Shown here in pieces: positions 14,743-25,178 of a stretch of 38,938 nt of DNA. How positions within the stretch are numbered: the first letter of the stretch is position 1; the number at the start of each line of letters is the position of its first letter. The notes beneath the pieces were generated by a model. The model saw only the letters and a program-made list of their open reading frames with translations, was not told the DNA's origin and did not search any database. The DNA comes from an uncultured Holdemania sp. (GTDB lineage: Bacteria > Bacillota_I > Bacilli_A > Erysipelotrichales > Erysipelotrichaceae), in contig CAMQTJ010000015.1 of assembly GCA_947037125.1 (NCBI GenBank), forward strand, positions 1 to 38,938, read 5' to 3'. Made by a program: the position numbers and the translations under genes.

Positions 14743-17700
14743 ATGAACACTAGATTATTTATTGAGAAAAAACAAAATTTCCAAATTGAAAAAGATGAAC
14801 TATATTCAGTATTGCAAACTAACTTTAATTTAGTTGATAATAGTTTTAGGTTGTTGAATATTTATGATGTTTTTAATATTGATCAAGCTGATTTAACACA
14901 ATCACTAAAAAGTGTTTTTTGTGAAGTAATGGTTGATGATGTAATTACTAATATTAATTTTGATAATTATAGTGTTATTGTAAGTGAAACTCTTCCTGGT
15001 CAATATGATCAAAGAGCTGATAGTAGTATGCAATGTATTAAATTAATTAATCCTAATTCTAGTTGTGTTATTACTTGTGGTAAATTATATTTATTTGATA
15101 AAAATATCGATCAAAATTTATTGAGTAAAATTTCTAATTATTTAATTAATCCAATAGAAAATAGAGTTAAAGATTTAAATGTATTACAAGTAGATGAAAA
15201 TGTTGAGATTAAACCATTAGAGGTTTATGATAATTTTATAGATTTAAGTGAATTAGAATTAAATGTATTTTTAAAAAATAATTCATTAGCAATGTCTATT
15301 CAAGATTTACTTTTAGTTCAAGCATATTTTAAAAATGAAGAAAAAAGAAATCCATTAGAAACTGAAATTAAAGTATTAGATACTTATTGGTCTGATCATT
15401 GTCGTCATACAACATTTGAAACAATGTTAAGTAGTGTTAAAATATCAACAAATAAATTTGAAACTCAAATACAAGCTACATATGATAAATATTTACAAAT
15501 GAGAACTGAATTAAAGCGTACAGAAAAACCAATTACTTTAATGGATATGGCTACTGTTAACTCACGTTATTTACGTAGTAAAAATATGTTGAACGATGTT
15601 GAAATCAGTGATGAAATTAATGCGTGTAGTGTGTTTGTAGATGTTGATAATAATGGTGTCAATGAAAAATGGTTAATGATGTTTAAAAATGAAACACATA
15701 ATCATCCAACTGAAATTGAACCTTTTGGTGGTGCTTCAACATGTATTGGTGGTGCTATAAGAGATCCTTTGAGTGGTAGAAGTTATGTTTATCAGGCTAT
15801 GAGAATTTCTGGTTGTGGCGATGTTTTACAAAGTATGGATCAAACATTAAAGTCTAAACTTCCACAAAGTGTTATTAGTAAAAAGGCTTGTGCTGGTAAT
15901 TCTAGTTATGGGAATCAAATTGGTTTATCGACATCGTTTGTAAAGGAAATCTATCATGATTCATATGTTGCGAAACATTTAGAAGTTGGTGCTGTAGTTG
16001 GTGCATGTAAGGCTAGTAATGTTGTGCGTATTAAACCATGTAGTGGTGATGTTATCTTGTTATTAGGTGGTCGTACTGGACGTGATGGAATTGGTGGTGC
16101 AACAGGGTCAAGTGTTGAACATAATAATAGTTCTTTAGATACTTGTGCATCAGAAGTGCAAAAGGGTAATGCACCTGTTGAAAGAAAGATTCAACGATTA
16201 TTTAGAAATGAAAAATGTACGAAATTAATTAAAAAATGTAATGATTTTGGTGCAGGTGGTGTATGTGTTGCTATTGGTGAATTGGCTGATGGATTAATTA
16301 TAAGACTTGATCAAGTTAAAGTTAAATATGCAGGATTAAATGCTTGCGAAATTGCAATCTCTGAGTCACAAGAAAGAATGGCAGTAGTTGTTGCTAAAGA
16401 AAACGAGCAATTATTTATTAGTCTTTGTGAAGCTGAAAATTTAGAGTGTTATAAAGTGGCTGATGTTACTGATAAAAATCGTTTAGTTATGATGATGAAC
16501 GATGAAGTTGTTTGCGATATGAATCGTGATTTTATTGAGACTTCAGGCTTTAGACAAAGTGTTGATGTTGAAATTGTATCAAATGAAAATGTTTTAAATA
16601 CAGTAGTTGAATTTAATAAAGCAAATGTATTAAAAACATTAAGTGACAAAAACGTTTGTTCACAAAAAGGGCTAGTTGAAAATTTTGATGCTTCAATTGG
16701 AGCGGCAACTGTACTAATGCCTTTTGGTGGAATTTACCAAGCAACACCAACTCAAGCAAGTGTTCATAAATTCCCTGTAACTAGTGGAACAAGTGATACG
16801 GCAAGTATTTTAACTTATGGATTTAATCCTAAAATCTTTGAATTTTCACCATTTTTAGGAAGTATGTATAGTGTTATTGACTCAATGGCTAAAACTGTTT
16901 GTGTTGGTGGTACCTATCATGATATTTACTTTTCATTTCAAGAATATTTTGAACGTTTAAATAAAAATGCTCAAAGTTGGGGTAAAGTATGTGAAGCCTT
17001 ACTTGGTACAATTAATGTGCTTGATTATTTTGATCTTGCAGCTATTGGTGGTAAAGATAGTATGTCTGGAACATTTAATGATATTAATGTTGTTCCGACT
17101 TTAATAAGTTTTGCATGTTCTAAAGGTAGTGCTAAAAAAATTATTTCTAATGAACTAAAAGGAAATAAAAAATTAGGGGTTTTTGTAATTGAATGTGACA
17201 CAGATAATTATCCTAATATGGATAGTGTTAAAGCTATTTTTGATACTGTTACAAGCAATATTGATTCAAAAAATATTGTAAGTGCAAATGTTGTTGAAGA
17301 CGGTGGAATTATTGCGAGTTTATTTAAAATGTCTTTTGGTAATAAAGTTAAATTTAATGTTGATACTGAATTAGATTTATTAAAATTATACCCAAGTGCT
17401 ATTGTTGTTGAATATGAAAATGAAATATCATCTGATTATTTTTATGCAATAGGTACAAGTGGAACTGAAAATTATGTAGCTAATAATTTAGAATTTAATG
17501 AAACTGAAGTATTTAATGCTTATAATAATACATTAATCAAATTATATCCTCAAACTGCAAGTGTTAAGTATGATAAAAAGATTGAAACACTTAATTATCG
17601 TACAGATAAACAATTTAAAGCTACAAAATTAAGTGATGAAGTTAAAGTATTAATTCCAGTATTCCCAGGTACTAATTGTGAATATGATACATTACGTGCT

Positions 17701-18441
17701 TTTGAAAATGAGGGTGCTGTTGGTCATATTTTTATCTTTAGAAATTTAAATACAGAGAGTTTTAATCAAAGTGTAAAAGAGTTTGCTCAGTTAATTATCG
17801 ATACAAATATCTTAGTAATTCCAGGTGGATTTTCTGCTGGTGATGAACCTGATGGTAGTGCAAAGTTTATTGTAAATATTTTAAATAATGCAACAATTAA
17901 AGCTGCAATTAATAAATTAATTGAAAACGATGGATTAATTTTAGGAATCTGTAATGGTTTTCAAGCATTAATCAAATGTGGTCTATTACCTTATGGTGAC
18001 ATTTGTGATTTAGATGAAAATTGTCCTACATTATATCGTAATGATATTTCTCGTCATATTTCATGTATTGCACATACTGTATCATCATCAAATAATTCAC
18101 CTTGGTTATCATCATTTAATGAAAATGAAAGTTTTGAAGTTGCTATGAGTCATGGTGAAGGTAAATTTATTGCAAGTGATGAAGTTATCAATGAGTTAAT
18201 TAAGAATGGACAAGTTGCATTTCAATATTGTAATTTAGAACATAAGGCTACAATGGATAATGATTATAATATTAATGGTAGTTGTTATGCAATTGAAGGT
18301 ATTACTTCTAAGTGTGGTCATATTTTAGGTAAAATGGGACATAGTGAAAGATATCATGAAAATGTCTTTAAAAATATTTATGGTAATAAACAACAAAATA
18401 TATTCGCAAATGGTGTAAACTATTTCAGAAAGGGTAAATAA
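14743..18441 (+). CDS. purL: Phosphoribosylformylglycinamidine synthase, single-chain form
   Basis: 1,232 residues, the fused form that combines the PurS-like N-terminus, the FGAM synthetase core and a C-terminal glutamine amidotransferase, unlike the split PurS/Q/L of Bacillus. Core motifs: DTYWSDHCRHTTF near residue 209, FKNETHNHPTEIEPFGGASTC near 318, GGRTGRDGIGGATGSS near 443, and CNDFGAGGVCVAIGELADGL near 501. Amidotransferase: PVFPGTNCEYDTLRAFE, LVIPGGFSAGDE, nucleophile Cys in LGICNGFQAL near 1069, and His/Glu in MSHGEGKF near 1136. It converts FGAR to FGAM using ATP and glutamine. Eight bases after purE, four bases before purM. Confidence 0.96.
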   Translation: MNTRLFIEKKQNFQIEKDELYSVLQTNFNLVDNSFRLLNIYDVFNIDQADLTQSLKSVFCEVMVDDVITNINFDNYSVIVSETLPGQYDQRADSSMQCIKLINPNSSCVITCGKLYLFDKNIDQNLLSKISNYLINPIENRVKDLNVLQVDENVEIKPLEVYDNFIDLSELELNVFLKNNSLAMSIQDLLLVQAYFKNEEKRNPLETEIKVLDTYWSDHCRHTTFETMLSSVKISTNKFETQIQATYDKYLQMRTELKRTEKPITLMDMATVNSRYLRSKNMLNDVEISDEINACSVFVDVDNNGVNEKWLMMFKNETHNHPTEIEPFGGASTCIGGAIRDPLSGRSYVYQAMRISGCGDVLQSMDQTLKSKLPQSVISKKACAGNSSYGNQIGLSTSFVKEIYHDSYVAKHLEVGAVVGACKASNVVRIKPCSGDVILLLGGRTGRDGIGGATGSSVEHNNSSLDTCASEVQKGNAPVERKIQRLFRNEKCTKLIKKCNDFGAGGVCVAIGELADGLIIRLDQVKVKYAGLNACEIAISESQERMAVVVAKENEQLFISLCEAENLECYKVADVTDKNRLVMMMNDEVVCDMNRDFIETSGFRQSVDVEIVSNENVLNTVVEFNKANVLKTLSDKNVCSQKGLVENFDASIGAATVLMPFGGIYQATPTQASVHKFPVTSGTSDTASILTYGFNPKIFEFSPFLGSMYSVIDSMAKTVCVGGTYHDIYFSFQEYFERLNKNAQSWGKVCEALLGTINVLDYFDLAAIGGKDSMSGTFNDINVVPTLISFACSKGSAKKIISNELKGNKKLGVFVIECDTDNYPNMDSVKAIFDTVTSNIDSKNIVSANVVEDGGIIASLFKMSFGNKVKFNVDTELDLLKLYPSAIVVEYENEISSDYFYAIGTSGTENYVANNLEFNETEVFNAYNNTLIKLYPQTASVKYDKKIETLNYRTDKQFKATKLSDEVKVLIPVFPGTNCEYDTLRAFENEGAVGHIFIFRNLNTESFNQSVKEFAQLIIDTNILVIPGGFSAGDEPDGSAKFIVNILNNATIKAAINKLIENDGLILGICNGFQALIKCGLLPYGDICDLDENCPTLYRNDISRHISCIAHTVSSSNNSPWLSSFNENESFEVAMSHGEGKFIASDEVINELIKNGQVAFQYCNLEHKATMDNDYNINGSCYAIEGITSKCGHILGKMGHSERYHENVFKNIYGNKQQNIFANGVNYFRKGK

Positions 18442-18444
18442 TAT

Positions 18445-19473
18445 ATGTCAACTAATTATAAAGATGCAGGGGTAAGTCTTGAGGCTGGTTATGAATCAGT
18501 AGAAAGAATTAAAAAACATATTGATAAAACACGCAATTTAGGAATGATGGCATCAATTGGATCATTTGGTGGTTTATTTGATTTATCTAAATATAACATT
18601 AAGGAACCAGTATTAGTTGCTGGAACTGATGGTGTTGGAACTAAGTTAAAATTAGCGTTTATGTCTGATAAGCATGATACTATTGGTCAAGATGTTGTTG
18701 CAATGTGTGTTAATGATATTATTGCGCAAGGGGCAAAGCCTTTGTTTTTCCTTGATTATATTGCAGTAGGTAAAAATTATCCTGAAAAAATCGAACAAAT
18801 CGTTAAAGGTGTTGCAGATGGTTGTGTTTTATCTGATTGTGCACTAATTGGTGGTGAAACAGCTGAGATGCCTGATATGTATTTAAATGACGAATATGAC
18901 ATTGCAGGATTTACTGTGGGTGTTGTTGAAAAAAGTAAGCTTATTACTAGTGCAAAAGTAAAAAATGATGATGTTGTTATCGGTATCGCTTCAAGTGGTG
19001 TTCATTCTAATGGATTTTCTTTAGTTAGAAAAATTATCTTAAAGGATAATAAAGTTGATGTTTTTGCACATGTTGATGAATTAAATGATACATTAATCAA
19101 TACATTAATGACTCCTACAAAAATTTATGTAAAAAGTGTTTTAGATGTTATGGATAGTGTTGATGTTCATGGTGTTGCTCATATTACAGGTGGTGGTTTT
19201 TATGAAAATATGCCTCGTTGTATTAATGATGATCAAGCTATTGAAGTTTCTAAATCAACTTTTGAAATCTTACCAATCTTTAAATATCTTCAAAAATTAT
19301 CTAATATGAGTGAACATGAATTATTTAATGTTTTCAATATGGGTATTGGAATGATTTTAATTGTTGATGGTAAAGATAGTGAAAAAACATTAGAAATATT
19401 AAAAACACATGGTGAAAAAGCTAGTGTTATTGGTAAAGTTATTAGTGGAAATGGTGTAATTATCAATGAGTAA
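18445..19473 (+). CDS. purM: Phosphoribosylformylglycinamidine cyclo-ligase (AIR synthetase)
   Basis: 342 residues, standard length. Motifs [74 protein letters not shown] and [13 protein letters not shown] match PurM. It closes FGAM to AIR with ATP, the step after PurL. It overlaps purN by eight bases, suggesting coupled translation. Confidence 0.96.
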   Translation: MSTNYKDAGVSLEAGYESVERIKKHIDKTRNLGMMASIGSFGGLFDLSKYNIKEPVLVAGTDGVGTKLKLAFMSDKHDTIGQDVVAMCVNDIIAQGAKPLFFLDYIAVGKNYPEKIEQIVKGVADGCVLSDCALIGGETAEMPDMYLNDEYDIAGFTVGVVEKSKLITSAKVKNDDVVIGIASSGVHSNGFSLVRKIILKDNKVDVFAHVDELNDTLINTLMTPTKIYVKSVLDVMDSVDVHGVAHITGGGFYENMPRCINDDQAIEVSKSTFEILPIFKYLQKLSNMSEHELFNVFNMGIGMILIVDGKDSEKTLEILKTHGEKASVIGKVISGNGVIINE

Positions 19474-20041
19474 TCTTGCAGTCTTTGCATCTGGTAATGG
19501 TTCTAATTATGAAGCTATTGCTACCGCTATTAAAAATAAACAAATTGATGGTGAAATAAAACTTGTAGTAGTTGATAAACTTGATGCTTTTGTAATTAAA
19601 AGAGCTAAAGCTAATAATCATGAAGTTTTTGTGTTTAATCCAAAGGATTATGATAGTAAAGATGCATATGAAAAAATCATTGTTGAAAAACTAAATGAAA
19701 AGAATATTGATTTAGTTATCTTAGCAGGTTATATGAGAATTTTATCTACAACATTATTGAATGCATACGAAAATAAAATTATTAATATTCATCCATCATT
19801 ACTGCCAGCGTTTATTGGTAAAGATGCCATAGGTCAAGCAATTGTGTATGGTACTAAAGTAATGGGGGTAACTGTTCATTATGTTAATAGTGAAATGGAC
19901 GGTGGTAGAATTATTGCACAAAAATCATTTGATGTAATTGATGAAATGAGTAAAGATGATATTGAAAATTGTATCCATAAAATAGAACATCAAATGTATC
20001 CAGATGTTATAAATAAATTAATTAAGGGAGAAATTAAATAA
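19466..20041 (+). CDS. purN: Phosphoribosylglycinamide formyltransferase
   Basis: 191 residues. [15 protein letters not shown] (phosphate-binding loop), [20 protein letters not shown] (active-site Asn and His) and [13 protein letters not shown] (active-site Asp) identify the 10-formyl-THF-dependent GAR transformylase. Its ATG lies inside the purM end and its TAA overlaps the purH start by one base. Confidence 0.95.
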   Translation: MSNLAVFASGNGSNYEAIATAIKNKQIDGEIKLVVVDKLDAFVIKRAKANNHEVFVFNPKDYDSKDAYEKIIVEKLNEKNIDLVILAGYMRILSTTLLNAYENKIINIHPSLLPAFIGKDAIGQAIVYGTKVMGVTVHYVNSEMDGGRIIAQKSFDVIDEMSKDDIENCIHKIEHQMYPDVINKLIKGEIK

Positions 20042-21573
20042 TGAAAAGAGCTTTAATTAGTGTTAGTGATAAAACAGGACTAATTGAATTTGTAAGTGAA
20101 TTAGTTAAATTAGATTATCAAATTATTTCAACAGGTGGTACTAAAAAAGTACTTGATGAAGCAAATATTAAAACGATTTCGATTGATAGTGTTACAGATT
20201 TTCCTGAAATGCTTGATGGTAGAGTTAAGACTTTACATCCTTTAATTCATGGTGGATTATTGGGTGTTTTAGATAATTGTGATCATGTTGCTCAAATGGC
20301 TAAATATGATATATTACCTATCAATTTAGTTTGTGTTAATTTATATCCATTTAAAGAAACGATTAATAAACCAAATTGTTCATTTGAAAATGCAATTGAA
20401 AATATTGATATTGGTGGACCTAGTATGCTTAGAAGTGCTTCAAAAAACCATAAGTTTGTAACTGTTGTTACAGATATAAATGATTACGCTAATGTAATTA
20501 ATGAAATCAAAGAAAATGGCGATACAACACTTATTACTCGTAGTAAACTTGCTGCTAAGGTATTTAGATTAACTGCAAGTTATGATGCTATGATTGCACA
20601 GTATTTGAGTGATAAATGTGAAGTTTTAAATGCTGAAAAAACTACTTTGACATTTGATTTAAAACAAACTTTAAGATATGGTGAAAATCCTCATCAAAAT
20701 GCCAACTTTTATACTGATGGTAAACAATATGCTTATTCAATTTCAAGTGCAATACAAATGCATGGTAAAGAATTATCTTATAATAATATTCAAGATGCAA
20801 ATGCTACACTTCAAATATTAAAAGAGTTTAAAAACAATCCAAGTGTTGTATGTGTTAAACATATGAATCCATGTGGTGCGGCAATTGGTAGTGATATTTA
20901 TGATGCATGGGATAAGGCTTATAATGCAGATCCTATGAGTATATTTGGTGGAATAGTTGCGTTGAATGAAGAAGTTAGTGCTAAAATTGCGACAGAGATG
21001 GCTAATATCTTTTTAGAGATTATTTTAGCGCCATCATTTAGTAAAGAAGCATTTGAAATATTAAGTAAAAAGAAAAATATTCGTTTAATGACATTTACTT
21101 TAGATGGTAATGATCAAGTACAAAAATTTGTATCAGTAACAGGTGGAATATTAATCCAAGATGAAGATGATTATAATTTATGTGATAATGATTTAAGATG
21201 TGTTACTAAAAAAGTTATGACTGATAATCAAATTAGTGATGCTTTATTTGGACAAAAAATAGTAAAACATGTTAAGTCTAATGCTATTGTTGTTGTTAAA
21301 GATGGGGTTACAGTTGGTATTGGTGCTGGTCAAATGAATCGTGTTGGTGCAGCTAAAATTGCACTTGAACAAGGTGGAATTAAATGTGTAGATGCAACAC
21401 TTGCTTCAGATGCATTTTTCCCAATGGATGATACTGTAAGACTTTGTGCAACATATAAAATTGCTTCAATTATTCAACCAGGTGGATCAATTAAAGATCA
21501 AGATTCAATTAATGCTTGTGATGAATTAGATATTGCTATGGTGGTGTCAGGTAAACGACACTTTAAACACTAA
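20041..21573 (+). CDS. purH: Bifunctional AICAR formyltransferase/IMP cyclohydrolase
   Basis: 510 residues. The N-terminal methylglyoxal-synthase-like domain (ALISVSDKTGLIEF, STGGTKKVLDE, GRVKTLHPLIHGGLL, NIDIGGPSMLRSASKNH) is the IMP cyclohydrolase. The C-terminal part (LRYGENPHQNA, VCVKHMNPCGAAIG, FGGIVALNEE, GAGQMNRVGAA, SDAFFPMDD, PGGSIKDQDSI, ending RHFKH) is the formyltransferase, including the KH and NPCG catalytic block. It performs the last two steps to IMP. One-base overlaps with both neighbours. Confidence 0.96.
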   Translation: MKRALISVSDKTGLIEFVSELVKLDYQIISTGGTKKVLDEANIKTISIDSVTDFPEMLDGRVKTLHPLIHGGLLGVLDNCDHVAQMAKYDILPINLVCVNLYPFKETINKPNCSFENAIENIDIGGPSMLRSASKNHKFVTVVTDINDYANVINEIKENGDTTLITRSKLAAKVFRLTASYDAMIAQYLSDKCEVLNAEKTTLTFDLKQTLRYGENPHQNANFYTDGKQYAYSISSAIQMHGKELSYNNIQDANATLQILKEFKNNPSVVCVKHMNPCGAAIGSDIYDAWDKAYNADPMSIFGGIVALNEEVSAKIATEMANIFLEIILAPSFSKEAFEILSKKKNIRLMTFTLDGNDQVQKFVSVTGGILIQDEDDYNLCDNDLRCVTKKVMTDNQISDALFGQKIVKHVKSNAIVVVKDGVTVGIGAGQMNRVGAAKIALEQGGIKCVDATLASDAFFPMDDTVRLCATYKIASIIQPGGSIKDQDSINACDELDIAMVVSGKRHFKH

Positions 21574-22826
21574 TGGCTAAGGTATTAGTAATTGGCGGTG
21601 GTGGTCGTGAAGCTGCAATTAGTTATAAGTTTTCATTAAGTCCACAAGTAAAACAAGTGTTTGTAGCGCCTGGAAATTGTGGTATGCAAGATTATGCAAC
21701 ACTTGTAAATATTAATGAATTAGAGTTTGATAAATTAATTGAGTTCACAAAAGAAAATGCAATTGATTTAGTTTTTGTTGGTCCTGAAGTTCCATTATGT
21801 GAAGGTATTGTTGATGAATTTTTAAAGCAAGATATTAAAATATTTGGGCCTACAAAATCTGCAGCAAGACTTGAAGGAAGTAAAGTTTTTTCAAAAATGA
21901 TGATGGAAAAATATGATATACCGACAGCAAAATATCAAAGTTTTTCTGATTATGATAAAGCCTTAGCTTATTTAAGTACTCAAGATATGCCTATAGTTTT
22001 AAAGGCAGATGGACTTGCAGCTGGAAAAGGTGTAATTATATCTGAAACAATGGATGATGCGAAAAGTTCATTAAAAGATATGATGTGTAATAGTATGTTT
22101 AATGATGCAGCATCAAGTGTTGTTATTGAAGAATTTTTAAGTGGTTATGAGTTTTCTTTATTATCATTTGTACATAATGATAAAGTATATCCAATGCAAA
22201 TTGCTCAAGATCATAAAAGAGCATATGATAATGATCAAGGATTAAATACAGGTGGAATGGGTGCTTATACTCCAGTTGATATTATTAGTCAAGAAATAAT
22301 TGATGAGGCATATGAAAAAATTGCACTAGCTATGGCAAATGCAATGATTAGTGAAAATGCTCCGTTTACTGGTATTTTATATTCAGGTTGTATGAATTGT
22401 GTAGATGGTGTAAAAACAATCGAATACAATGTACGTTTTGGTGATCCTGAAGCTGAAGTTTTATTATTAGCTATGGAAAATGATTTGTATGAAGTTATTA
22501 TGAATACATTAAATGATGAAAAAGTTGACTTAAAATGGTCAAAAGATTATTATTGTGGTGTTGTTATGGCATCAAAAGGTTATCCTTTAAGCTATGATAA
22601 GGGTGATGTAATAACTTGCTTAGATGATGCAAGTTGTCAAGTATTTCATATGGGTACAAAACTTAATGAAAATAATCAAGTAACAAATAGTGGTGGTAGA
22701 GTACTACTTGTTTGTGATAGTGGTGAAACACTTAAAGATGCACAAAAGAATGCCTATAATCAAGTTAGTAAAATAAAATGTGATTCATTATTTTACCGTA
22801 CTGACATTGGTAATAATTCACTATAA
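21573..22826 (+). CDS. purD: Phosphoribosylamine-glycine ligase
   Basis: 417 residues, ATP-grasp fold. IGGGGREAAISYKF, APGNCGMQDYA, FGPTKSAARLEGSK, LKADGLAAGKGVII, AQDHKRAYDNDQGLNTGGMGAYTP (interrupted here only by description) and YNVRFGDPEAEVLL match PurD. It makes GAR from phosphoribosylamine and glycine. Last gene of the operon; purF, purC, purB and purK are not in the window. Confidence 0.95.
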   Translation: MAKVLVIGGGGREAAISYKFSLSPQVKQVFVAPGNCGMQDYATLVNINELEFDKLIEFTKENAIDLVFVGPEVPLCEGIVDEFLKQDIKIFGPTKSAARLEGSKVFSKMMMEKYDIPTAKYQSFSDYDKALAYLSTQDMPIVLKADGLAAGKGVIISETMDDAKSSLKDMMCNSMFNDAASSVVIEEFLSGYEFSLLSFVHNDKVYPMQIAQDHKRAYDNDQGLNTGGMGAYTPVDIISQEIIDEAYEKIALAMANAMISENAPFTGILYSGCMNCVDGVKTIEYNVRFGDPEAEVLLLAMENDLYEVIMNTLNDEKVDLKWSKDYYCGVVMASKGYPLSYDKGDVITCLDDASCQVFHMGTKLNENNQVTNSGGRVLLVCDSGETLKDAQKNAYNQVSKIKCDSLFYRTDIGNNSL

Positions 22827-22854
22827 TTAAAATAGCTATATTTACTATGAATTA

Positions 22855-22888
22855 AACAAAAAGTCCTTTATCAGGACTTTTTGTTTTA
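22855..22888 (+). terminator. pur operon terminator
   Basis: Twelve-base-pair perfect stem AACAAAAAGTCC / GGACTTTTTGTT (22855-22866, 22874-22885), loop TTTATCA, ending in T residues. Confidence 0.93.
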
Positions 22889-23032
22889 TATGAATAATCT
22901 ATTTTTAAAATACTAAATTTTATATATTAAAGGTTAATGATACATAAGTATAATTAAATGACTTTTAATAAGAATTGTAGTATCATAATGTTAGAACAAT
23001 GATTTTTGATATTAGGAAAATAGAGGATTATT

Positions 23033-23887
23033 ATGTTTGATAAAAATAGGACTAAAATAGCTATAAGCCTTACATTATTAATTGTAGTTTTTATTATTAT
23101 TTTAATTATTAGTAGTAATAATAATGATATTAAAACTACGGTGAGTTATCGTTACAATAGTATTAATGATTATAAAGATGACAGTGATATGTTTGTTGTT
23201 GATATATTAGATATAGGTAAAGCAGATTGTATCATTATTCAAGATAATGGATCAGTTGTTGTGATTGATACAGGAGAGGATGAAAATTATCAAATAATTT
23301 CTAATTTTTTAAATAGTCAAAATATAAAAGTTATAGATTATTTGATAATTACCCATTATGATAAAGATCATGTAGGTGGAGCGGCTAAAATAATTAATGA
23401 ATATGAGGTTATAAATGTTATTCAACCAAACTATAAAAAAGATAGTAAACATGTCGATAATTATAATTATGCATTAAATGATAATAATATTGAACCATTA
23501 ACTTTAACAAATGAATTAAAGTTATCTTTACCAACTTATCATCTTATTTTGCAACCATCTAAAATAGTGTATGAAGATGATAATAATAATTCAATAATTG
23601 CTATTGTACAACATGATGATCGAAATTTATTATTTATGGGTGATGCTCAAAGTGAGAGAATTAGTGAATTTTTAGATGATAATATGATGACATTTGAATT
23701 TGCTAAAATGCCACATCATGGTAACTATAATGAAATGACTGAAGAATTATTGAAACAGACTAAAGTTAAAAAAGTAGCAATAACATGTTCTAAAAAAAAT
23801 CCTGCTGATAGAAAAACTATTGAATTATTGAACAGTTATAATATTGATACTTATCAAAGTGTTAATGGTAATATTATTATCAAATAA
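23033..23887 (+). CDS. Membrane-anchored metallo-beta-lactamase-fold hydrolase, ComEC-like domain
   Basis: 284 residues. A single N-terminal membrane helix (about residues 9-28) with a short cytoplasmic start places the domain outside the cell. The rest resembles the C-terminal ComEC/Rec2 metallo-hydrolase: VDILDIGKADCIIIQ, VVVIDTGED, metal-binding THYDKDHVGGA (HxxxDH) near residue 106, LLFMGDAQSE near 200 and MPHHGNYNE near 224. Related stand-alone proteins are predicted nucleases or phosphodiesterases. No ComEC channel is attached, and a role in DNA uptake is not implied. Start ATG follows GAGGA. Monocistronic. Confidence 0.85.
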   Translation: MFDKNRTKIAISLTLLIVVFIIILIISSNNNDIKTTVSYRYNSINDYKDDSDMFVVDILDIGKADCIIIQDNGSVVVIDTGEDENYQIISNFLNSQNIKVIDYLIITHYDKDHVGGAAKIINEYEVINVIQPNYKKDSKHVDNYNYALNDNNIEPLTLTNELKLSLPTYHLILQPSKIVYEDDNNNSIIAIVQHDDRNLLFMGDAQSERISEFLDDNMMTFEFAKMPHHGNYNEMTEELLKQTKVKKVAITCSKKNPADRKTIELLNSYNIDTYQSVNGNIIIK

Positions 23888-23898
23888 CATAAATATAT

Positions 23899-23927
23899 TT
23901 GTTTTTATTTATTGTGTAATATATAAT
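23899..23927 (+). promoter_or_regulatory. Promoter before the broken gene pair
   Basis: -35 TTGTTT (23899-23904), exactly 17 bases, -10 TATAAT (23922-23927). Near-consensus, although the genes it serves are disrupted. Confidence 0.7.
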
Positions 23928-23962
23928 TTAAATAGATTAATAAAAAATGGAAGAATAAATTA

Positions 23963-24428
23963 ATGGAACATTTAGTATATTGTGATAATGTTGGAAAAGT
24001 AGGAGATAAGGTTTTAGATAAAATACTAGACAAATCTAAAACAATGATTGTAAGGGGTGCAGCTGGTAGGAAAATACCACATAGTCGTGTATTTGAAAAC
24101 GAAATAATTTATTTTATAACAAAAGGTACGAAGGATATAGTTGCTTATGCAACGGTAGTCAATGTTATTAACTATGTAAAACTTGATGAAAACGAAATCA
24201 CTATCACATTAAGACAAAACAAGCTAAATTGAATTTAAGTGATAAACAAATTGTTAGGTGGCATAAAAAATGTTTATGCTTAGTTGAATTTGATAATGTG
24301 TGTTTAATAAAACAACCATTAAAATTGATCATCAAGGTAATATGGACGATTGGTTAATTATTGAAAAAATAGCTGATGTTGTAGTGGGAACAAGCATTCC
24401 TTATAATTATGAAAAATCACGTTTTTAG
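23963..24428 (+). pseudogene. Broken gene of an unnamed family found beside DUF5131 genes (two frameshifts)
   Basis: The first 89 codons are intact (starting MEHLVYCDNVGKV, containing IVRGAAGRKIPHSRVFENE). Reading then continues only if one A is restored in the A-run near 24227 (giving LNLSDKQIVRWHKKCLCLVE) and a second A near 24322 (giving KIDHQGNMDDWLIIEKIADV and VVGTSIPYNYEKSRF, stop at 24426-24428). The restored product would be about 156 residues. I recognise it only as a small, possibly PUA-like protein that commonly precedes DUF5131 genes; that recollection should be checked. It is either a pseudogene or carries consensus errors in homopolymers. Confidence 0.75.
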
Positions 24429-24437
24429 GTAAATATT

Positions 24438-25168
24438 ATGGCAGTGTATAATCCGTTTAGAGGGTGTCATAAATTTAGTGAAGGATGTAAGTATTGTTAT
24501 ATTCATAAAGGTGATGCAAGACGTAAAATTGATACTAATATAATAGTTAAAACGAAAAATTTTACTTCTATAATTGATAAAAATAACAAGGGTGAATATA
24601 AAGTTAAAGCAGGACAAATGGTTTATATGTGTTTTTCTACTGATTTTTTAATTCAAGAAGCAGATGTATTTAGAAATGATTGCTGGAAAATGATAAAACA
24701 GCGTAGTGATTTGCATTTTGTTTTTTTGACGAAAAGAATAGAACGATTTATGGAATGTATTCCATCTGACTGGGCTGATGGTTATGATAATGTAACAGTT
24801 GGTTGTACTGTTGAAAATCAAAAAGAGCTGATCAAAGACTTGAAATATTTTCTAAATTACCAATAAAACATAAAAATATTATCTGTCAGCCATTAATTGA
24901 GAATGTTGAAATTGAAAAATATTTAAAAGGAATTGAATTAGTGGTACTTGGTGGTGAATCAGATAAAAATGGTAGAATTTTAGATTATGATTGGGTTTTA
25001 AATGTTAGAAAACAGTGCATAAACAAAAATGTGAGTTTTGAATTTAGGCAATGTTCTACTAATTTTTATAAGGATTCAAAATTATACATACTTAAAGTAA
25101 AAGATCTAACTAGCCAAGGGCGTAAAGCTAATTTAAATTTTAAAAGTTTATTAATTAAAAAAATATAG
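24438..25168 (+). pseudogene. DUF5131 (phage Gp37/Gp68-like) gene with one frameshift
   Basis: The first part is intact: YNPFRGCHKFSEGCKYCYIH with clustered cysteines as in this family, then CFSTDFLIQEADVFR, VFLTKRIERF and VTVGCTVENQ. At about 24822-24828 (CAAAAAGAG) the frame breaks; adding one A gives ADQRLEIFSKLPIKHKNI followed by VVLGGESDKNGR and SFEFRQCSTNF to the stop at 25168. The restored product is about 243 residues. The family resembles radical-SAM-like cysteine proteins of unknown function; the 'phage' name does not show a prophage here. It starts ten bases after the preceding pseudogene. Confidence 0.85.
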
Positions 25169-25178
25169 GGGAATAGTT

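Noticed and set aside
23033-23887. Competence protein ComEC
   Set aside because: Only the metallo-hydrolase domain with one membrane helix is present; the channel and DUF4131 parts are missing.
23963-25168. Programmed frameshifting in the DUF5131 gene pair
   Set aside because: Three separate shifts of the same kind, no slippery heptamer with a following stem-loop; gene decay or sequence error is simpler.
24438-25168. Prophage, because of the Gp37/Gp68 name
   Set aside because: No capsid, terminase, integrase or attachment sites are present; DUF5131 genes are common on bacterial chromosomes.
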